Part shown: in pieces, positions 13,811 to 27,900 of the stretch | Position numbering within the stretch: the first letter of the stretch is position 1 | How the letters are laid out: the number at the start of each line of letters is the position of its first letter | DNA from: Lycorma delicatula | Lineage: Eukaryota > Arthropoda > Insecta > Hemiptera > Fulgoridae | Direction of reading: 5' to 3' | NCBI RefSeq assembly: GCF_047948215.1 | Contig: NC_134456.1 | Span: forward strand, 195,159,034-195,223,033 | Length of the DNA stretch: 64,000 nucleotides | Program-made: the position numbers and the translations under genes | Notes under the pieces: model-generated | What the model was told of the DNA's origin: nothing | Seen by the model: only the letters and a program-made list of their open reading frames with translations | The model's database searches: none

Positions 13811-16800
13811 ATAAATAGAGAGACTATCATTGATGTAAACCTTTTACCACTGGAACCATTAAATAAGCAACTAACTTCACTAGTGCTGTCCTTTGTTTTT
13901 CATCCGTCACAGGATTAAGAATAAGAACATGAATTCACTCAAAAGCAAAGATGTAATATAAAATTTCCTCTAATAATCAACCTAGTTAACAATGTTGTTA
14001 TAAAAGAAGAGATATGTTAAATTTGTATCACATTAGTGTATATTTTTACATTTAATATTTCATCAATATTGGTTCATGAGCCTTAGAGAAACAGGCGTGA
14101 ACCAGAACTTCATACATAAATGAATTTCTAACATAGTCATACTTACAAACATTGTAGAGATTATCATCCTATCGAGTCAAAAACTACGACCCCCTATTAC
14201 TTTCCTATCTTATCGTTAAATACAATAGCGGGAGAGTCATCAATTGAAGACACGATAAGACATTTTCTAATTTACAAGACTATAATCCGGCAAAAAAAAT
14301 CATTCATTAGAATGCTTGTTTGTTGTGTATGTTGTCCTCTATTATACTTATCCTTTACTTTACTCAGGAACGGGTCGACGTAGAAACTTGAAATTTGGTT
14401 GAATGGTTGTAAGTAGGGAATACTGATTCTATTAATCTTCTACAAAAATCTGTCAAATGGGTGTCGAAATACGGTGGTAGGGGCTGTCATTCCTTGATAA
14501 AGCATCAGAACTTCCATGAAGTATTTTTTTCTTTGCCTTTTGATACAAGTAATATTTGCTTTTTCTTTTTTTTTAATCTACCTTGTCCTTTAAATATTTA
14601 AAATATATACATTTTAATGAATGTTGGTTTATTTAATTTTATTACTTATCTAAATGAAATATGTTTTAGGTGCATAAATCTCATTCTGACGATCTTTACA
14701 AAAGGAGTAAGAAGGAAGAGTAAGGAAATTCAGATATAAATATCTCCGAACTGCGTTAACGTAATCACTTGTAATTTTTAAAAGTTGCTTCTATTTATAT
14801 AGAATAATATTAAATGTTTGAATACAGATGAAAGGGAAAATAAAACCGTTGGAATATCGTATCTCGATAAAAATGCCAAAGGGGAAAATTTTTCCTCACT
14901 TATTTATTACCTCTTCAATGTAAGTAATATCTGGAAAAAAGAACATTTTTTTCCAACTAAGAAAACCACCTCTTCCCGCATATTTCAAACATAAACATTT
15001 TCACTACAATTTAATTGTTAATTATTCGCGAGAAATATGATTTATGGCAGCTGAAGTTCTGCGACTTGTAAAAAAGAAATTAACAAGAAAATCATCAAAT
15101 AAATCAACTTTGAAATTTCGATACAATAAAATAAAAACTGTAAGTACAGAGATGGATCACAAAAACAAAAAAATATATAAATATATATTATAGCTCTCCG
15201 CTTCACTGGAAAATAAAACAAAGAAAACAACTAAACAAAGCAAAACAATCTTGCATTTTTCAACGAAAAAGTTACTTTTTCCTTATAAATTCTACAATGA
15301 TAAATTTGTCACTTGTATCCGACCAGCTTTATATATAAACGAGAGTAAATGAAACAATAATAATAAAATGAACTGTTAAAGTAACGTCGATATTTTTAAT
15401 ATTTTACACTGTGCACACGCGTTCGAGCGTGTGTGTATGTGTGTTTTGTATAAAAGAACTCGGTTTCTGTAACAGTTTAGACTATTATTTTAATTTCTTA
15501 TTACAGCTCTATCGTGCTAATTAATAAGCTTCACATAACGAAAATATGCAGAAAGTACAACGTGAAACTGGCTTTGCTTTTATCATTTTGTAAAAGGGTT
15601 TCGTCCCATTGCCAAGTGTTCGTGGAGGTATTACGAGTTAAAGACCGTTACCCTTATAGTGTATTTGGTCGAGGAAATTAAAAAACCTGCAATACTCGTA
15701 GTATTATAATGTAAACATATCTTGTGAAGGTTTTTTTATAGATGGAGAGTAAATCTAGAAAACAGAAAAGAAACAGCAACAATGCTAGATTCCTTCTAAC
15801 AAACACGAACGTTTATTTTTGCCAATGAGTAGTGCCCCAAAATAAATCTGGCAACGTTGTTCTCTTGTAAATACGTCTTCCATGTAAAAAATAAAAACAA
15901 TAAAATAACCAAACTGTTTCTCTACAATAAATAATTTATAACAATAAACTCGTAACGAAGCCAATACAATTACCTCACATTTACGTGAGTTGTACTTACT
16001 TGGTGGAGTTAACTCACTTTCATAAAAGTATTAAAATATTATAAAAGAATAAGTGATCTGAGATGTAGTATACCAATTTAAAACTTTAAGATGTATAATT
16101 TTTAAAATTGAAAAAAATCAGTTATCAGATTTCACGTATAATAATCAACAAAGCAAGACCTTCGAATCAAATTTCCAAAACAGGCTCTTTTTAATACATA
16201 CCCCTCAAACAGAAACTGATTTTTTAAAAAATATAACCTCAAAAAGTAAAACTAAACAGGCTAAATTTTAATATAACCTTTTTCAAAAACCTGATTATCC
16301 ATTTTCTGGATATGTCTCGTCAAACTCGACCGTACGTAATATTTAATGGGCTAGTAAATACTGTAACGCATATTCTCAGAAGATGCATACACGCGAGTGA
16401 GTAAGAGAGGTTGAAAAGACTTTGGGACTTCAGACTGTACAAACACTAAAGAAAAGGGAATTAGGCGGAAAACGTTGGGAATGATTTTAAAGTTTCAGCA
16501 TCTTTTGGACGGGAAATCGGTCGATTTCCACATATTCTTAATATCACAAGAAGACATTAAAAGTTACACAATAATTACTACAAAAGATAATGAAAAATCC
16601 TAACTTACTTAATTTAACTAAAACGACAAAAGTTTAGTAAGATTTTCTGTCGTTTTTTTCTCTCCTTAAAACTTCATTATTATTGACATCACTGAAAGTT
16701 TCAAAAAACTTTTACATATATCCCTGAAAATAAAATGAACTGATAAGAGCATTGTGTTGTAAACTCTGAACTGACGAGAAAAAGAATTTCTTTTAGTTAT

Positions 16801-18899
16801 TTCGTAAATTTCATGAAGCGGACGAGGAACAGCACAACTAACCAGCAAGTTTTACGACAGTATTGATTTCAAGTTGTCGCTTCCATCAAGGGTTTCGTTA
16901 AAGAAAAATAAAGACGTGTTTTATTTTTTAAGTCGCTATTAATTTACTTTTTAAGTCGCTATTAATTTATTTTTTAAATTCTCAACAAAAATAATGTTCT
17001 ATAAAGATTGATTAAATATTACTTTACATACAATTTTTACACTGAAACCATTTCTATAAATTGTTAATACGGGGACCCAGAATACCACAATCTGTAATAA
17101 TTAACAATAAAATACATTATGTAAAAAATTTACACAAATAAGTCACCAGAGTATTTGCAGAACAAGATTGGTTGACATCGTACTAAAAACTAACAATAAT
17201 GAATATATTTTTGGCCAAATTAGTTTATTTTGGTCAAAAAGATTTTACGGGTCTATATCAATAAAGTGCATAATACATTTCTATATAATTTGCACACTAT
17301 TACGGATTACATGTATTCAAGATAATTTGGGGTAATACTATTCAGATTGATTTTTTGTACTAATCTTGGTCTTTTATCATCAACAGAATTACGGTGTTAT
17401 AAGTTTTATGGAACTAATGAAGGATAGATAAAGGTATCTGCCATAATGGTAGATAATAGTTTGGAAAGAATAGAAAATATATTGGAAGTGTTTTCTCTTA
17501 TACATATATATGAAATGTAGATAATATTATATAGTATATACACATATATATGTATGTAATTTATTATATTATGAAATATACAACAAATCTGTTTTTTCCT
17601 ATTCATTATAACTTGAGATTATTATAAAACATACTCGTATATAAACTTCTTATTTTGTTTTCTTATTTGAAGATTCTAAGTAGGTAGAAAACTTTAGCTA
17701 CCTTCGGCAGACAGTTTGGGCTACAACATAAAGTAATATATACTTCCTTCTTTACAATGAAGTAGAGCTAAAACTATAATAAAAAGTCAAACTACTGTAG
17801 CATTATACGTTTACAAACAATAACCACAATCAATGATGTAAAGTTACCTGTAAGTCTTTTGTTTGTTTAATTTTACGTTACTATTAGATATATTAAAGGA
17901 TCTGAAATACTGTATCAATCCAGAATTTAAGCACATTTAATCATTTCAATACGCTACGAAATTATTCAAAGCATATTAAAAAGTTAAAAACCAGAATGAA
18001 AAATAGGTGTACTTACAATTTTTATGTAGTATCTAACTTGTATGTAAAATAAACCGGTTTAAACAACAAAAAAAAAACAGGATTAAATTTCTTTAAAATT
18101 AGCACGGAAATTATAAAATAAAAAATCTAAAACAAAAAATTCTAATAAAATACAAATTAAGTAGGTTAGACTGTTTTAAAATTTCCATTAACCGAGCATA
18201 ATTTCTCCATTCTTTATACAGATCATTCAAAAGCGTTCGTTGTTATAAGTAAAACAGTAGTAATAAAAATAGCCTTTACTAATAAACGAATAAAATAATT
18301 TCGAAACAAATAAGAATAAAATAGGACAACGGAGTAATAAGTTTACATGCATAAAAAAGTAATAAAAATCACCTCATAGGTAATAAAAATGAGACTTAAA
18401 TTCTTATACCTTAATTTTAATTATATTAATAAAACGTTTATTTTTATTATATTTAATTTTATGCCTGTACAAACACATAAATGTACGTACCGTACACACT
18501 AGAATATAAAAATATAAAACGTGATGTCTGCCTTCTGTTCAGGAATCATTCATTAATGGCTTTTCATTTAAAGGCATAATCATTATTTATCGGTAAGGGA
18601 AATGCCTTATATTCTTGGGATTACAAAAGAAGGTGGAACTATTTAAATATTGCAATAAACAAATTAATAATTTTTGATGAACTCGAGATACCCTTGGGTA
18701 CTCTGAGGTGAGTGAATATGAAGAATCCATTCTTCTATCACTATTTTAAAACCTATTGATAATTTATTAAGAATTAAAAATTGTATTATAATTTTTATTC
18801 AGTTTTATAACGGCAACTGATGATAATACGAAGAATTTTAAACTAAAAAATTATTAAATTTTTAATTTTTTAAGCAATAAATACTCTAATGGCGCTTCT
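13811..18899. other. AT-rich non-coding
   Basis: No gene recognised. A stretch at about 14310-14520 (gggtcgacgtagaaacttga and flanks) has the feel of a dispersed repeat but has no second copy here. Near-identical 26 bp tandem units (tttttaagtcgctattaatt twice) lie at about 16925-16978. Confidence 0.5.
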
Positions 18900-19290
18900 A
18901 CGCTGAAAATAATAAAACCACATAAAGATGATAAGAGCTGTACAGATGGATATTTGGAGGTGAAGTTTTACTATCTCGAGGTTCAACAGGAAACGAAATG
19001 AGGAGATTTGGAAGATACGAACACTAAGCAACCTATTTGATGAAATTGAAAAAAAAGGTTCATCACGATATAGGCGAATAACAAAGGACCAGCTTTACTG
19101 ATGGGCCAGGAAAGCTGGAAGATAATTCTAGTATAACGGAGAAAACATAGAATTTTCAAAGCAATAAATGAGTCGGAGTTATCAAGACTGCGGAGGAAAG
19201 ATTTGCAAAAAGGTAGGCGTGGAAGAAGAAATAAGTGACGTTTGTGTTACGGAAAGTTGCCAGGATGGTTACATAAAAGTTAGCGAATGT
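18900..19290 (+). pseudogene. Possible LINE 3' coding relic
   Basis: Read in changing frames, this has segments such as LSNLFDEIEKKGSSRYRR (about 19028), QLYWWARKAGR-like sense around 19090, and GRRGRRNK (about 19210). This resembles the region after the reverse transcriptase core in LINE ORF2 products, comparable with the 1714-2060 part of the first relic. Stops occur in every frame. Identification is weak. Confidence 0.3.
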
Positions 19291-20639
19291 ATTTTTTTCA
19301 AATCGAATTTTTTATTTTGTTTTATGTCCTTACAGACCAGTATTTAAACTTGTTTCGACAGTTTTTTTAATATTAAGAATAATGTTCACATAATCACTTT
19401 TTGATCTGTTTTGTTATGGAATAAAAACGAATTTCTGAAACTTTTACTTGTTTTGTATGAATTTACTTACATCAATTTTCTCAAGAGTTAAATTCTCCAC
19501 AAATTAATTTTTTTTTGAATTTTTATTTGTATATTGGCAATTTCAGAAAGTTAATTTATGGCGAATCTAAAAAAGCATTTTTTGAACGCCAATTTTCGCT
19601 CGCAAAACTTTTAGTTCTGCTTTTTTCTGCTCCAATATTTTTAAATCAAGCTTTAAATTCCATTCTCAACCCGAGAGTAAAGGCAATTCGTTTTTTCATC
19701 AACATATTTCATCTGTAAAGGCTTGTTTATTTAGGATCGACCTTTTATAAAAACCTCTTAATAAATTCACTATATTGTAATACATAATAGGAAATCAATC
19801 ATATTTGGTTGCTTTGATCATTACGTTCATTTTTAAAGACAAATTGTCATTACAATTTTTCTTTGCTCTGCTGGGCGTGTGAGATTTTTTTCATAAAAAA
19901 AAATATATATATATAAATAATATAAGCTGTACCCCAATATTCAACCGGCTGCTTCAGAGCCGAGACCAGTGGTAGCGCCACTCTACAACCCTTTTAGCGT
20001 AACACATACGTTGTTGACAAGATTACGTAAAAAACATTCTTTTAAATTATTTTATTCCAAATGACTTTACTTAGTAGTGAGTTTTTCTAAAATTTTAATT
20101 ATAATGCAATGCGATAAGCGTTTTATTTAATTTTCAATAAACTATTTTTGTATTTAAAATACATTACTTAATTTACTTAATATAATTTATAGTAATAAAT
20201 TATATAAAAATGTATTTAAAATTAAAGTTAAATCTCTAAAAATAATTTCATGGCGAAAGACTATTTGTATTAGTGAAACACGCATGAGGGAATATTTTGC
20301 ACTGTAACAAACAGCCTTCCGACAGTAAGCTTAAATATTTGTGCGCGCCATCGCCTTCACGCGTGATTTTCATAAATAACAATTCAGAAAAAAATACACA
20401 CTATGGATTAAAATGCAAAAAACAGATCTTTGACAATTTATGCCAGGAAGGTTATGAAAAAAAAAACAAAAAGTTGATGTTGGACACGTTATAAATTATA
20501 TTACGTTACGTAATGCACATGGGAAATTTGCACATATGATTCTGTTCATATAGATAGTAAGGTCAACGATGAATTAAATGAATAAAAATTAAAAAAAGAA
20601 GGAAATCAAATGAAAAATAACAAAAGATGTAATTGGACG
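19291..20639. other. AT-rich non-coding
   Basis: No recognised gene. The ORFs at 19515-19718 and 20297-20494 have no motif I can place. Confidence 0.5.
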
Positions 20640-21000
20640 AAAATCCGATCTGAACCGACGCCAACCGAACTCAAACTCCGTTCCACCTCTCGCATTCGGA
20701 AACCCTTTCCCCCGCATCATCCTATCTCCCCATGGACCCTAGGTCCCAATCAATGGCTCTAGCCTCATGTTATAATCCAGCTGCCGCTGGGAAAAATACG
20801 GTTCGAATAGTCGCAATCCTGAACCGAACTATGAATCGACTCAATCTATGGATGTCCGCGCTTTAATCTACCAAATGGAAAAACATCCTTTGGTACAAAC
20901 CCACATTAATACTTTCAACAGAATTCAGTACGACCAATCAATCCAACAAAATCCGACATCTATAATGCATCAAACATGTATGGGCATTTAAATTGAAAAA
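20640..21000 (+). pseudogene. GC-richer patch, unknown coding relic
   Basis: Clearly less AT-rich than its surroundings. Two plausible open segments in different frames are visible: MALASCYNPAAAGKNTVRI (about 20753-20809) and, after a frame change, MDVRALIYQMEKHPLVQTHI (about 20849-20908) continuing to a stop near 20990. The composition looks like decayed coding sequence of a transposon or virus, but I do not recognise a family. Confidence 0.3.
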
Positions 21001-21549
21001 AGTGAAGCAAAACAGATTAGTCCGTGGAAAAGAAAATACAATTTATCATTACAGGATATAAAATGAATGGTAACCCATTCAGTAGAAAATAATTTCGTAA
21101 TAAATGAAGTACTTCTCTTTATAGCATGCAACAGTAAAATTACATCGGTGATTATTTTACATTATTTATGGTGTTTCAGATCATTACAAAAAACTGAATA
21201 AATACAGAGTAAACTAAACTGAAAGTAATTAATAGTAAATATTATTCTTTTTAATGCAGAAATGTAAATTATAAAATCATAATAAAAAAAAAATTTAATT
21301 TGCTCCTTGAAATAATTACAGCCGCATTAAATTATTAATAACGACAAATTAAATATCCAATATAAGTACATTAATAAACTAAATAAATTTATTAGACTGA
21401 AGAACTTTATTATTATGATTAAATATTTTTTTTATTTTTAAAAAATTGTAAAATCAAAGGAAAGTAATATAATTTACATACATGAATGATTAATACAGTA
21501 TTTAAAGAAAACTAATTAATCCGACTTTGATACTTCAGTTAATAAAATA

Positions 21550-21600
21550 AGCTGGCATGAAGGTCTGCGGTTCAATTCCAAGCATCACAATTGTATTTAA
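21550..21600 (+). repeat. tRNA-like (box B) remnant
   Basis: gctggcatgaaggtctgcgg followed by ttcaattccaagcatcac resembles the box B half of a tRNA-derived SINE, abutting repeat family R copy C. Confidence 0.35.
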
Positions 21601-22456
21601 TTTTTACTTCCTTGTACGAAGTAAAGGAAGTATTGTAATCGCGAAAAATTTCGGTTTCCAGAACGGAAATATCCATTCTGATAATCCCTGAATCCATTTT
21701 GACTAGTATCGGCGTGACCTATGTACGTACGTATGTATATCGCATAACTCAAAAACGATTAGCCGTAGAATGTTGAAATTTTGTATTTAGGACTGTTGTA
21801 ACATCTAGTTGTGCACTTCCCCTTTTGATTGTAATCAACTGAGCTAAAAAAGGCCAAAAATGGATTGGATTGGTTATAGCCAAATAAAGTTTTAATTAAT
21901 CCGATTTCATACACACATTTTTTTAATTTAAATAATATTGATTTATTAATAATTAGCCTCCGATTGTAAAAAAAAATTAACGACAAATAATAATTCAATA
22001 ATAAAATACCAAAAAAAAAATCAGAAGTTATTAGTGAAATAAAGTTTTAAGGACTTTTTATTTTAATTAAAAAATTTTTACATTCAGAGATTAATAATTA
22101 TTAATAAATCAATATATTTAAATAAAGAAAAAAAATACGTATATGAAGTCTGATTCTAACCGATGTGCGCATGGTTACGCATCCGACACGTTTTCACTTA
22201 CATCACGTATCTACTTGAATGACGTGAAACAAAACTAATAAACTAATATAAAATGCTGATACGGCACCACAAAAAAAAAATGATACAATGTGGTGTCCAC
22301 CACAATCCAATTGTGTAACTGTCAACTTTATTAAAGAATTGTAGGATCGTATCTCACTTTCAAATGAAATAAATTTAAATGAAGCGCACCAAAAAATGCG
22401 TATATGTAATTTAACAGGCGTACAAGGAAATCATAGGTGTCCAAACCAGATTTTTT
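21601..22456 (-). repeat. Dispersed repeat family R, copy C (inverted)
   Basis: Reverse-orientation copy of the family at 7841 and 46414. It begins acttccttgtacgaagtaaa and ends ggcgtacaaggaaatcatag, which gives the terminal inverted motif acttccttgtacg (one mismatch at the second end). The middle carries aacgattagccgtagaatgt and gtctgattctaaccgatgtg. It is longer than copies A and B because of an A/T-rich internal segment. Not coding. Confidence 0.7.
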
Positions 22457-23400
22457 ATGCATAAAAATAAACATTTCCTATATTTAGAAAAATTAAAAAA
22501 GAAAACTATAAAAAATTTTTCTTTTTTAAGTTTAGGTTCTACTTCATACTACATTTGGAAAAAATGTATTTTAACAAACCATACGTTTACAACAAGCGTC
22601 TCGTTTACAATAAGCGGTTACTTTGTAACTGTCTTAAATTTACCAATTACAAAAACATTTCTCACAAGTGTTTTATGGAAATCAAATAAATATTTAATTC
22701 TACGTTATTAATCCAATTATAACTGTATTAGTCGCGTTACATTTTTCCGGTGATGTTGAATTTTACCAACTCGCTTCCGAATAACAGCTAAAAAGTGAGG
22801 AGAGTCTTATTTTATATTGTAGTCATTTTTCAATAAACTCAAGAAATCTATTTCGTTGCTTTAATCTGTTTAAAAAAATGATAAAAGAAAAACCCATTGT
22901 TTTAGTAATTTTTAAATTAACTCGACTTAAGTGAAGGGTAAAATAATTTTAAAAATATAGTCTTTTCCAGAACCGAATTCGTCTCATATTCTAGCCTAAT
23001 TCTAGCGTTTTTAGTTCGATAATTTTCCAGTTTTAGCTATTTCAAGTAATAGCTAATTCATCAGGTATAATTATGTTTTAAATTAAAAATGGTATGTTCG
23101 TTCAAACTCAATAAGATAGTACATAGGTAATTTATTAAGGTAATTTAATTAATTTTTTTATTAAGGTAGGTTTTTTATTAAGCTCGCCGTTACAGCTTGG
23201 ATGATCAGCCCGCACGTTACTGCTATACTATTTTTCTCTAAAACATTGGTACCATGATTAGACATCTCTTAGTAGCATAAACATGATGCAACTATTGTAT
23301 ACGAAGCAATGTATTTTTGGTTACAGTATTAAGAATGTGACATCATATTTCAAATACAAAACAATTATTGTCATTTTATTTTTGTTTTCTTTTGCTTTTC

Positions 23401-23438
<38 letters not shown>

Positions 23439-23612
23439 AAGTTAAGTTCTGTTTCTCGGTACGGTTCTTTTAGCGTGTGTCGTGCATTTTGTTACATAGT
23501 CAATTAATATACGGTAGATTATTTTGTAAAAAGGTTTTTTAAGTTATTTTGTAAAGTTTTGTAAGTACGGTTCAAACTTTTAAAAGAAGTTCGTTCACGA
23601 ACTTGAATAGTT
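22457..23612. other. AT-rich non-coding with (TA)n
   Basis: (TA)n microsatellite at about 23405-23436. It may include the left flank of the transposon whose gene starts at 23613; no terminal repeat identified. Confidence 0.5.
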
Positions 23613-24902
23613 ATGGTTGAATTTAAGTCAGTTGTGAAAGATAAAATACTTCGAAGACAGGCGCACGAAATTGTAAACAACGTGTATGATTCCATGAAGA
23701 AAGAATCATTAGCTGTAGGAAAATTAAAAATGACGAGCATTTAATTGTTATACAGAAGTGTGAAGAAAGAACTGCAGCTGCCTGTGGCATTTCCAGAACT
23801 CACGTTCAAAGCCTAAAAAAAGAAAAATACAACTTCGATCCGAGGGGTCAAAATGGTCGTTCACCACCCCGAAAAAAAAACGAAACGTTCTAAACAAGTT
23901 GTCGGATTAGATGATTTTGATAAAGGTATGATTAGGCGAACTGTGAATGAATTTCACTCAAAGATAGGGGAGCTGTCAACAGTTAACAAACTCTGTAAAG
24001 AATTGAAAATAAAATAATTTTAACGGCAGTGAAACTAGTTTAAGAAGAATTAGGTTTTAAGTGGCGCAAAACAGAAAACAAAAGAAAAGTTTTAGTTGAA
24101 AAACATGATATTAGGCAGGAAAAAAATTCATATTTGCAGGCAACCAGTGATTTTAGAAAATATAACCGGGTGATCGTATGTTTAGATGAATCCTGTTCTT
24201 TTATCATCTCATCAACGGCAAAATCATGGGCTGACGATAGCGGTGCAGGACTTCATTTACCAATAAATAAAGGTGAACGTTTAATTATAACTCGCGCCGG
24301 AGGTGAAATGGGCTTTATTCCAAACGCAATATTAATTAGAACAACTCAAAAAGTGCCCATTACCATGATAGCATGAATACTAAAATTTATTTTAAATGGG
24401 CTGAAAAAACATTAGTTCCTAACTTTCCCCCTGAATCTGCAGTATTTACTAAAAATGCTCCTTATCGTAATACCCTTTCTGAAAAACTTCCAGCGTCATC
24501 AAGCAAGAAACATGACTTGACTGTTTGGCTACAGAAACATTATATTCCATTTTCATCTCAAATGCTTAAACCATAATTGCATGAACTCATTAAGTTGAAC
24601 AACAGTAACAGAAAACGATACCAATCTGACGAATTGTTAAGATTTAAATCCAACCGAGATCGTACGGTCAAAAGTAAAACGACATGCTGCGAGCCGCAAC
24701 ACTACGTTTAAGATGTTAGAAGTACAGAAACGATGAGTGACAAACACTGGAAACCTTATTGTGAAAAGATTAAAAAAATCGAAGGTGAATATTGGAGCCA
24801 AGAATCGTTAATAGATTCTCTGACAGAATCTTTCATTGTCTATGTAGTGACAGCGATAAAAGTAATAATGACAGCGAGAAGAGGGTTCCAGTGAGGAATT
24901 AA
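23613..24902 (+). pseudogene. Tc1/IS630-like transposase relic
   Basis: Transposase pseudogene of the insect Tc1/mariner-IS630 superfamily with a DDE_3-type core. It starts MVEFKSVVKDKILRRQAHEI. After a frameshift come LDDFDKGMIRRTVNEFH (about 23909), GFKWRKTENKRKVL, and an open catalytic segment 24134-24376 with RVIVCLDESCS (first aspartate) and GERLIITRAGGEMGFIPNA. The next frame (24373-24576) has FTKNAPYRN, where the usual second aspartate is lysine, then KHDLTVWLQKHYIPF. The end carries NPTEIVRSKVKRHAASRNTT (about 24648-24710) and an acidic S/D/E-rich tail near 24850. Frameshifts and the lost aspartate make it inactive. Terminal repeats not found. Confidence 0.85.
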
Positions 24903-27900
24903 ACGGATAATTCATTTTCCAGTAAGTAATTAAATTTACAATAATAACCATCTACCGCAATATTTACCGAGTTATTAGAAACAGATAATATTTTGTCATC
25001 CGTTATTACATTTTACAATGTACAGTACAGAATTAGCTGACTGTATTTCATTTCAAAATTGTTGCATTCATTTGTTAAAAATAGATCAATTATTTGGTAA
25101 GGAGGATTACTAAAATATGTTTTTACGTTGGATAGTCGTAATCATCACTACTACTAGATCGCCGATACTTGGCGGTGACCGTACTCTATTATGATTTTAC
25201 GACAAAAAAGGGATGAAAAAATAATTTTCTTTACATTGTCTACCATATGTCTCTGGTATAAATAAACGATTTCAGGTTCAAGAAATAGCAATTAATGTGA
25301 CTTTCTCTGTAAGTAATGTTGTTCATTATAAAAAATCATCTTGTCGAATGCGGTCAGAGTACAAGTTAAAACAATGATTTTTCATGTTAATTAGGTAATC
25401 TTCAAATATGTCCGTTCCCTAGACAACTCCCCGTGAGGTTCATCACATTTTGCTTGACGTTACAACGATATAACAGCGTTATATCTGATTAAGTTTAGTC
25501 CAAGTATTTCCGATTTCAAAAATCTTCAACATGAGAATAAATAAAGGCAAACGAACAGGTATATAAAATAAGCAAATATAAAATAATTGTGCGTGACCTT
25601 GACCTCAACCTACTGTACGAGTAGAGCAAGCCCAACACATTCAATCATATTTAAATATTAAGCGTATACATTGATAATAATGCCCGTAATCGATTTACAG
25701 AATAGAGAATTCCCTCATTTATAAAAAAATGATACGCTAGAATATACAATTAAATAATAATAAGAACTCGTTTTCAAAATCCTTATAATAACGTCATCAA
25801 ATGCCAGGTTACATCCAAAAATACATCAAAATGTAAATTAAAAATAGCCTAAAGTCAATATTAATGTTTAACCAAGATATTAATATACGCATTGAATGTT
25901 AACTGATAAATTATTTCAATTGCAGAATAGATTGATATTAAAGTAATTAAGTATCACGAATTCTTATAAATACAATCAAGAAAAAATATCATAACAATTA
26001 ATGGCCAACAGTACTTCATAATTATACAGTAGAATTCTCCTCTACCGCGTGATATATATTGCATTTAACCACAGAAAATAGTACAATAATTTATTTCATT
26101 ATCGTATATTTACGGTTTTTTAAGGCAGTAACACATGTAAATGTAAATCATCTGAGGTAAAATAATTTACTTTCTCTAAGACTAATAATCTTTAATGCAG
26201 CCAGTCCGTGTGTTGAACAGTGAAGGTGTTACTTGTAGGCCTGAATAACACTAAAATCGGTTTACCATCTCGACATGCAACAGTACATTTCCCTCAATTA
26301 AGAAGACAACGGGTAATCACCTCATTTCTCACTCTCTTTAGTAAGCTCGGCACTGTACGATTGTTATTCTTGGAAATTAAGTATCCCGGTTTTGGATGTG
26401 ACTTTTCCCTGTATTAGGTCGCCAACAACCATCGCGATTTTTACATCCAACGTACAAGGCGAGGTTATAACAACAAAATTAAGCACGTTTATTAACTCAA
26501 CAATTCAAAATGAAAACAAAATACTTTGAAAAAACAAATTAGTTTCAATATGATAAACATGAAAGTATTGAGATTATTATTTCATTAAAGATATATGGAA
26601 AAAGGCCTACCATCTAAGCTCCCCAAATAATTAAGCGCAGGACAGAACTGATAAATAAGGCTTTAACAATATTCTATAATTATTTCGTAATTTTTCGGAC
26701 TTTTCGGGGCCATGAACGGTGATAAACTGGAAAAAATGATGTCACAGATTACAACTACTTAAAAATATAAGGATTATCACTACACAGTTTGAACTGTTCA
26801 TTTTATTTAGACATAAATGGAACCACAGAATACCGAGAATTCAGAGATAATAAAATAATATAATTAATTACAAATTAAAACAAAAGAAATAAAATCTATT
26901 CATCGGCAACATACAAATAAAATAGAATTCAAGTTTTTTAACTTTTAAATACTACAATATTAGATGAATAAACTGCATCAATAAATGTTTGAAATTTTTT
27001 TTGATCTCTGTTAAAAGGGCAGATTCTACATTTAAAGCTTGGAAGATCGTACCACTAAGCTTACGATCATTTACCAAATTTTGAGCGATAAGTATACATT
27101 GATCTAAACATCAAATCATACATTTTTTTTTCATTATTCATTTACTGAGGTAAAATTCTTAGTGTCAATCACGCCAAAGCAAACGATCGATGATTACGAT
27201 GACAAATTTTAATGAGTAACAAAAAAAAAACAACACAATATAAGAAGAAATTTTCTTTGCATATTTTTATTAATAAAATCAATAATAATCGAGGTTATCG
27301 AAACCCCATACTCAGAATCATGTCGTCTCTGCTCATAACAACTTTTAAACCTTACAGTCACGACAAACGTCAACTTCTACAAGTAAATTTATTACAATCA
27401 CATCATATCGTGATGATTTCGGTATCCTACCTTCCATAACACATACAGCAACACAAATGATGCTAAGAGAATAAGAATTTACAATATGGAAACGGGAGAT
27501 ATTGAGTGACCCAGTCAGTCAGACTAAACAACGAGGTAGAACTAGGTCACTGAAGTAACCATAAGCAGACACTAAAAGACGTAAATTAAAGGATGAAAAC
27601 AATCAAAAGTACCAAAATTAATGTAAAAAATAAAAATAAATTTCAAGTAATTCCATGAACTACATAAAATAAAAAAAACCTCTCAGCTAAAAGAAAGATC
27701 AGAAAAATACACAGTCACAAAAATTGACTTAACCTTGAAGAGAATTACAGTTACTTAGTAGTAGAGCTTCCTTTTTATACCATCCTCGATATTTTTTTTT
27801 ATTTGAATAGAATAATAAATTAATTTTCTAATTCATCAACATTCGACGATTTTAGCATTTGTATTACGTTATTTTTATAATAAATTCCTGATTATTAGGT

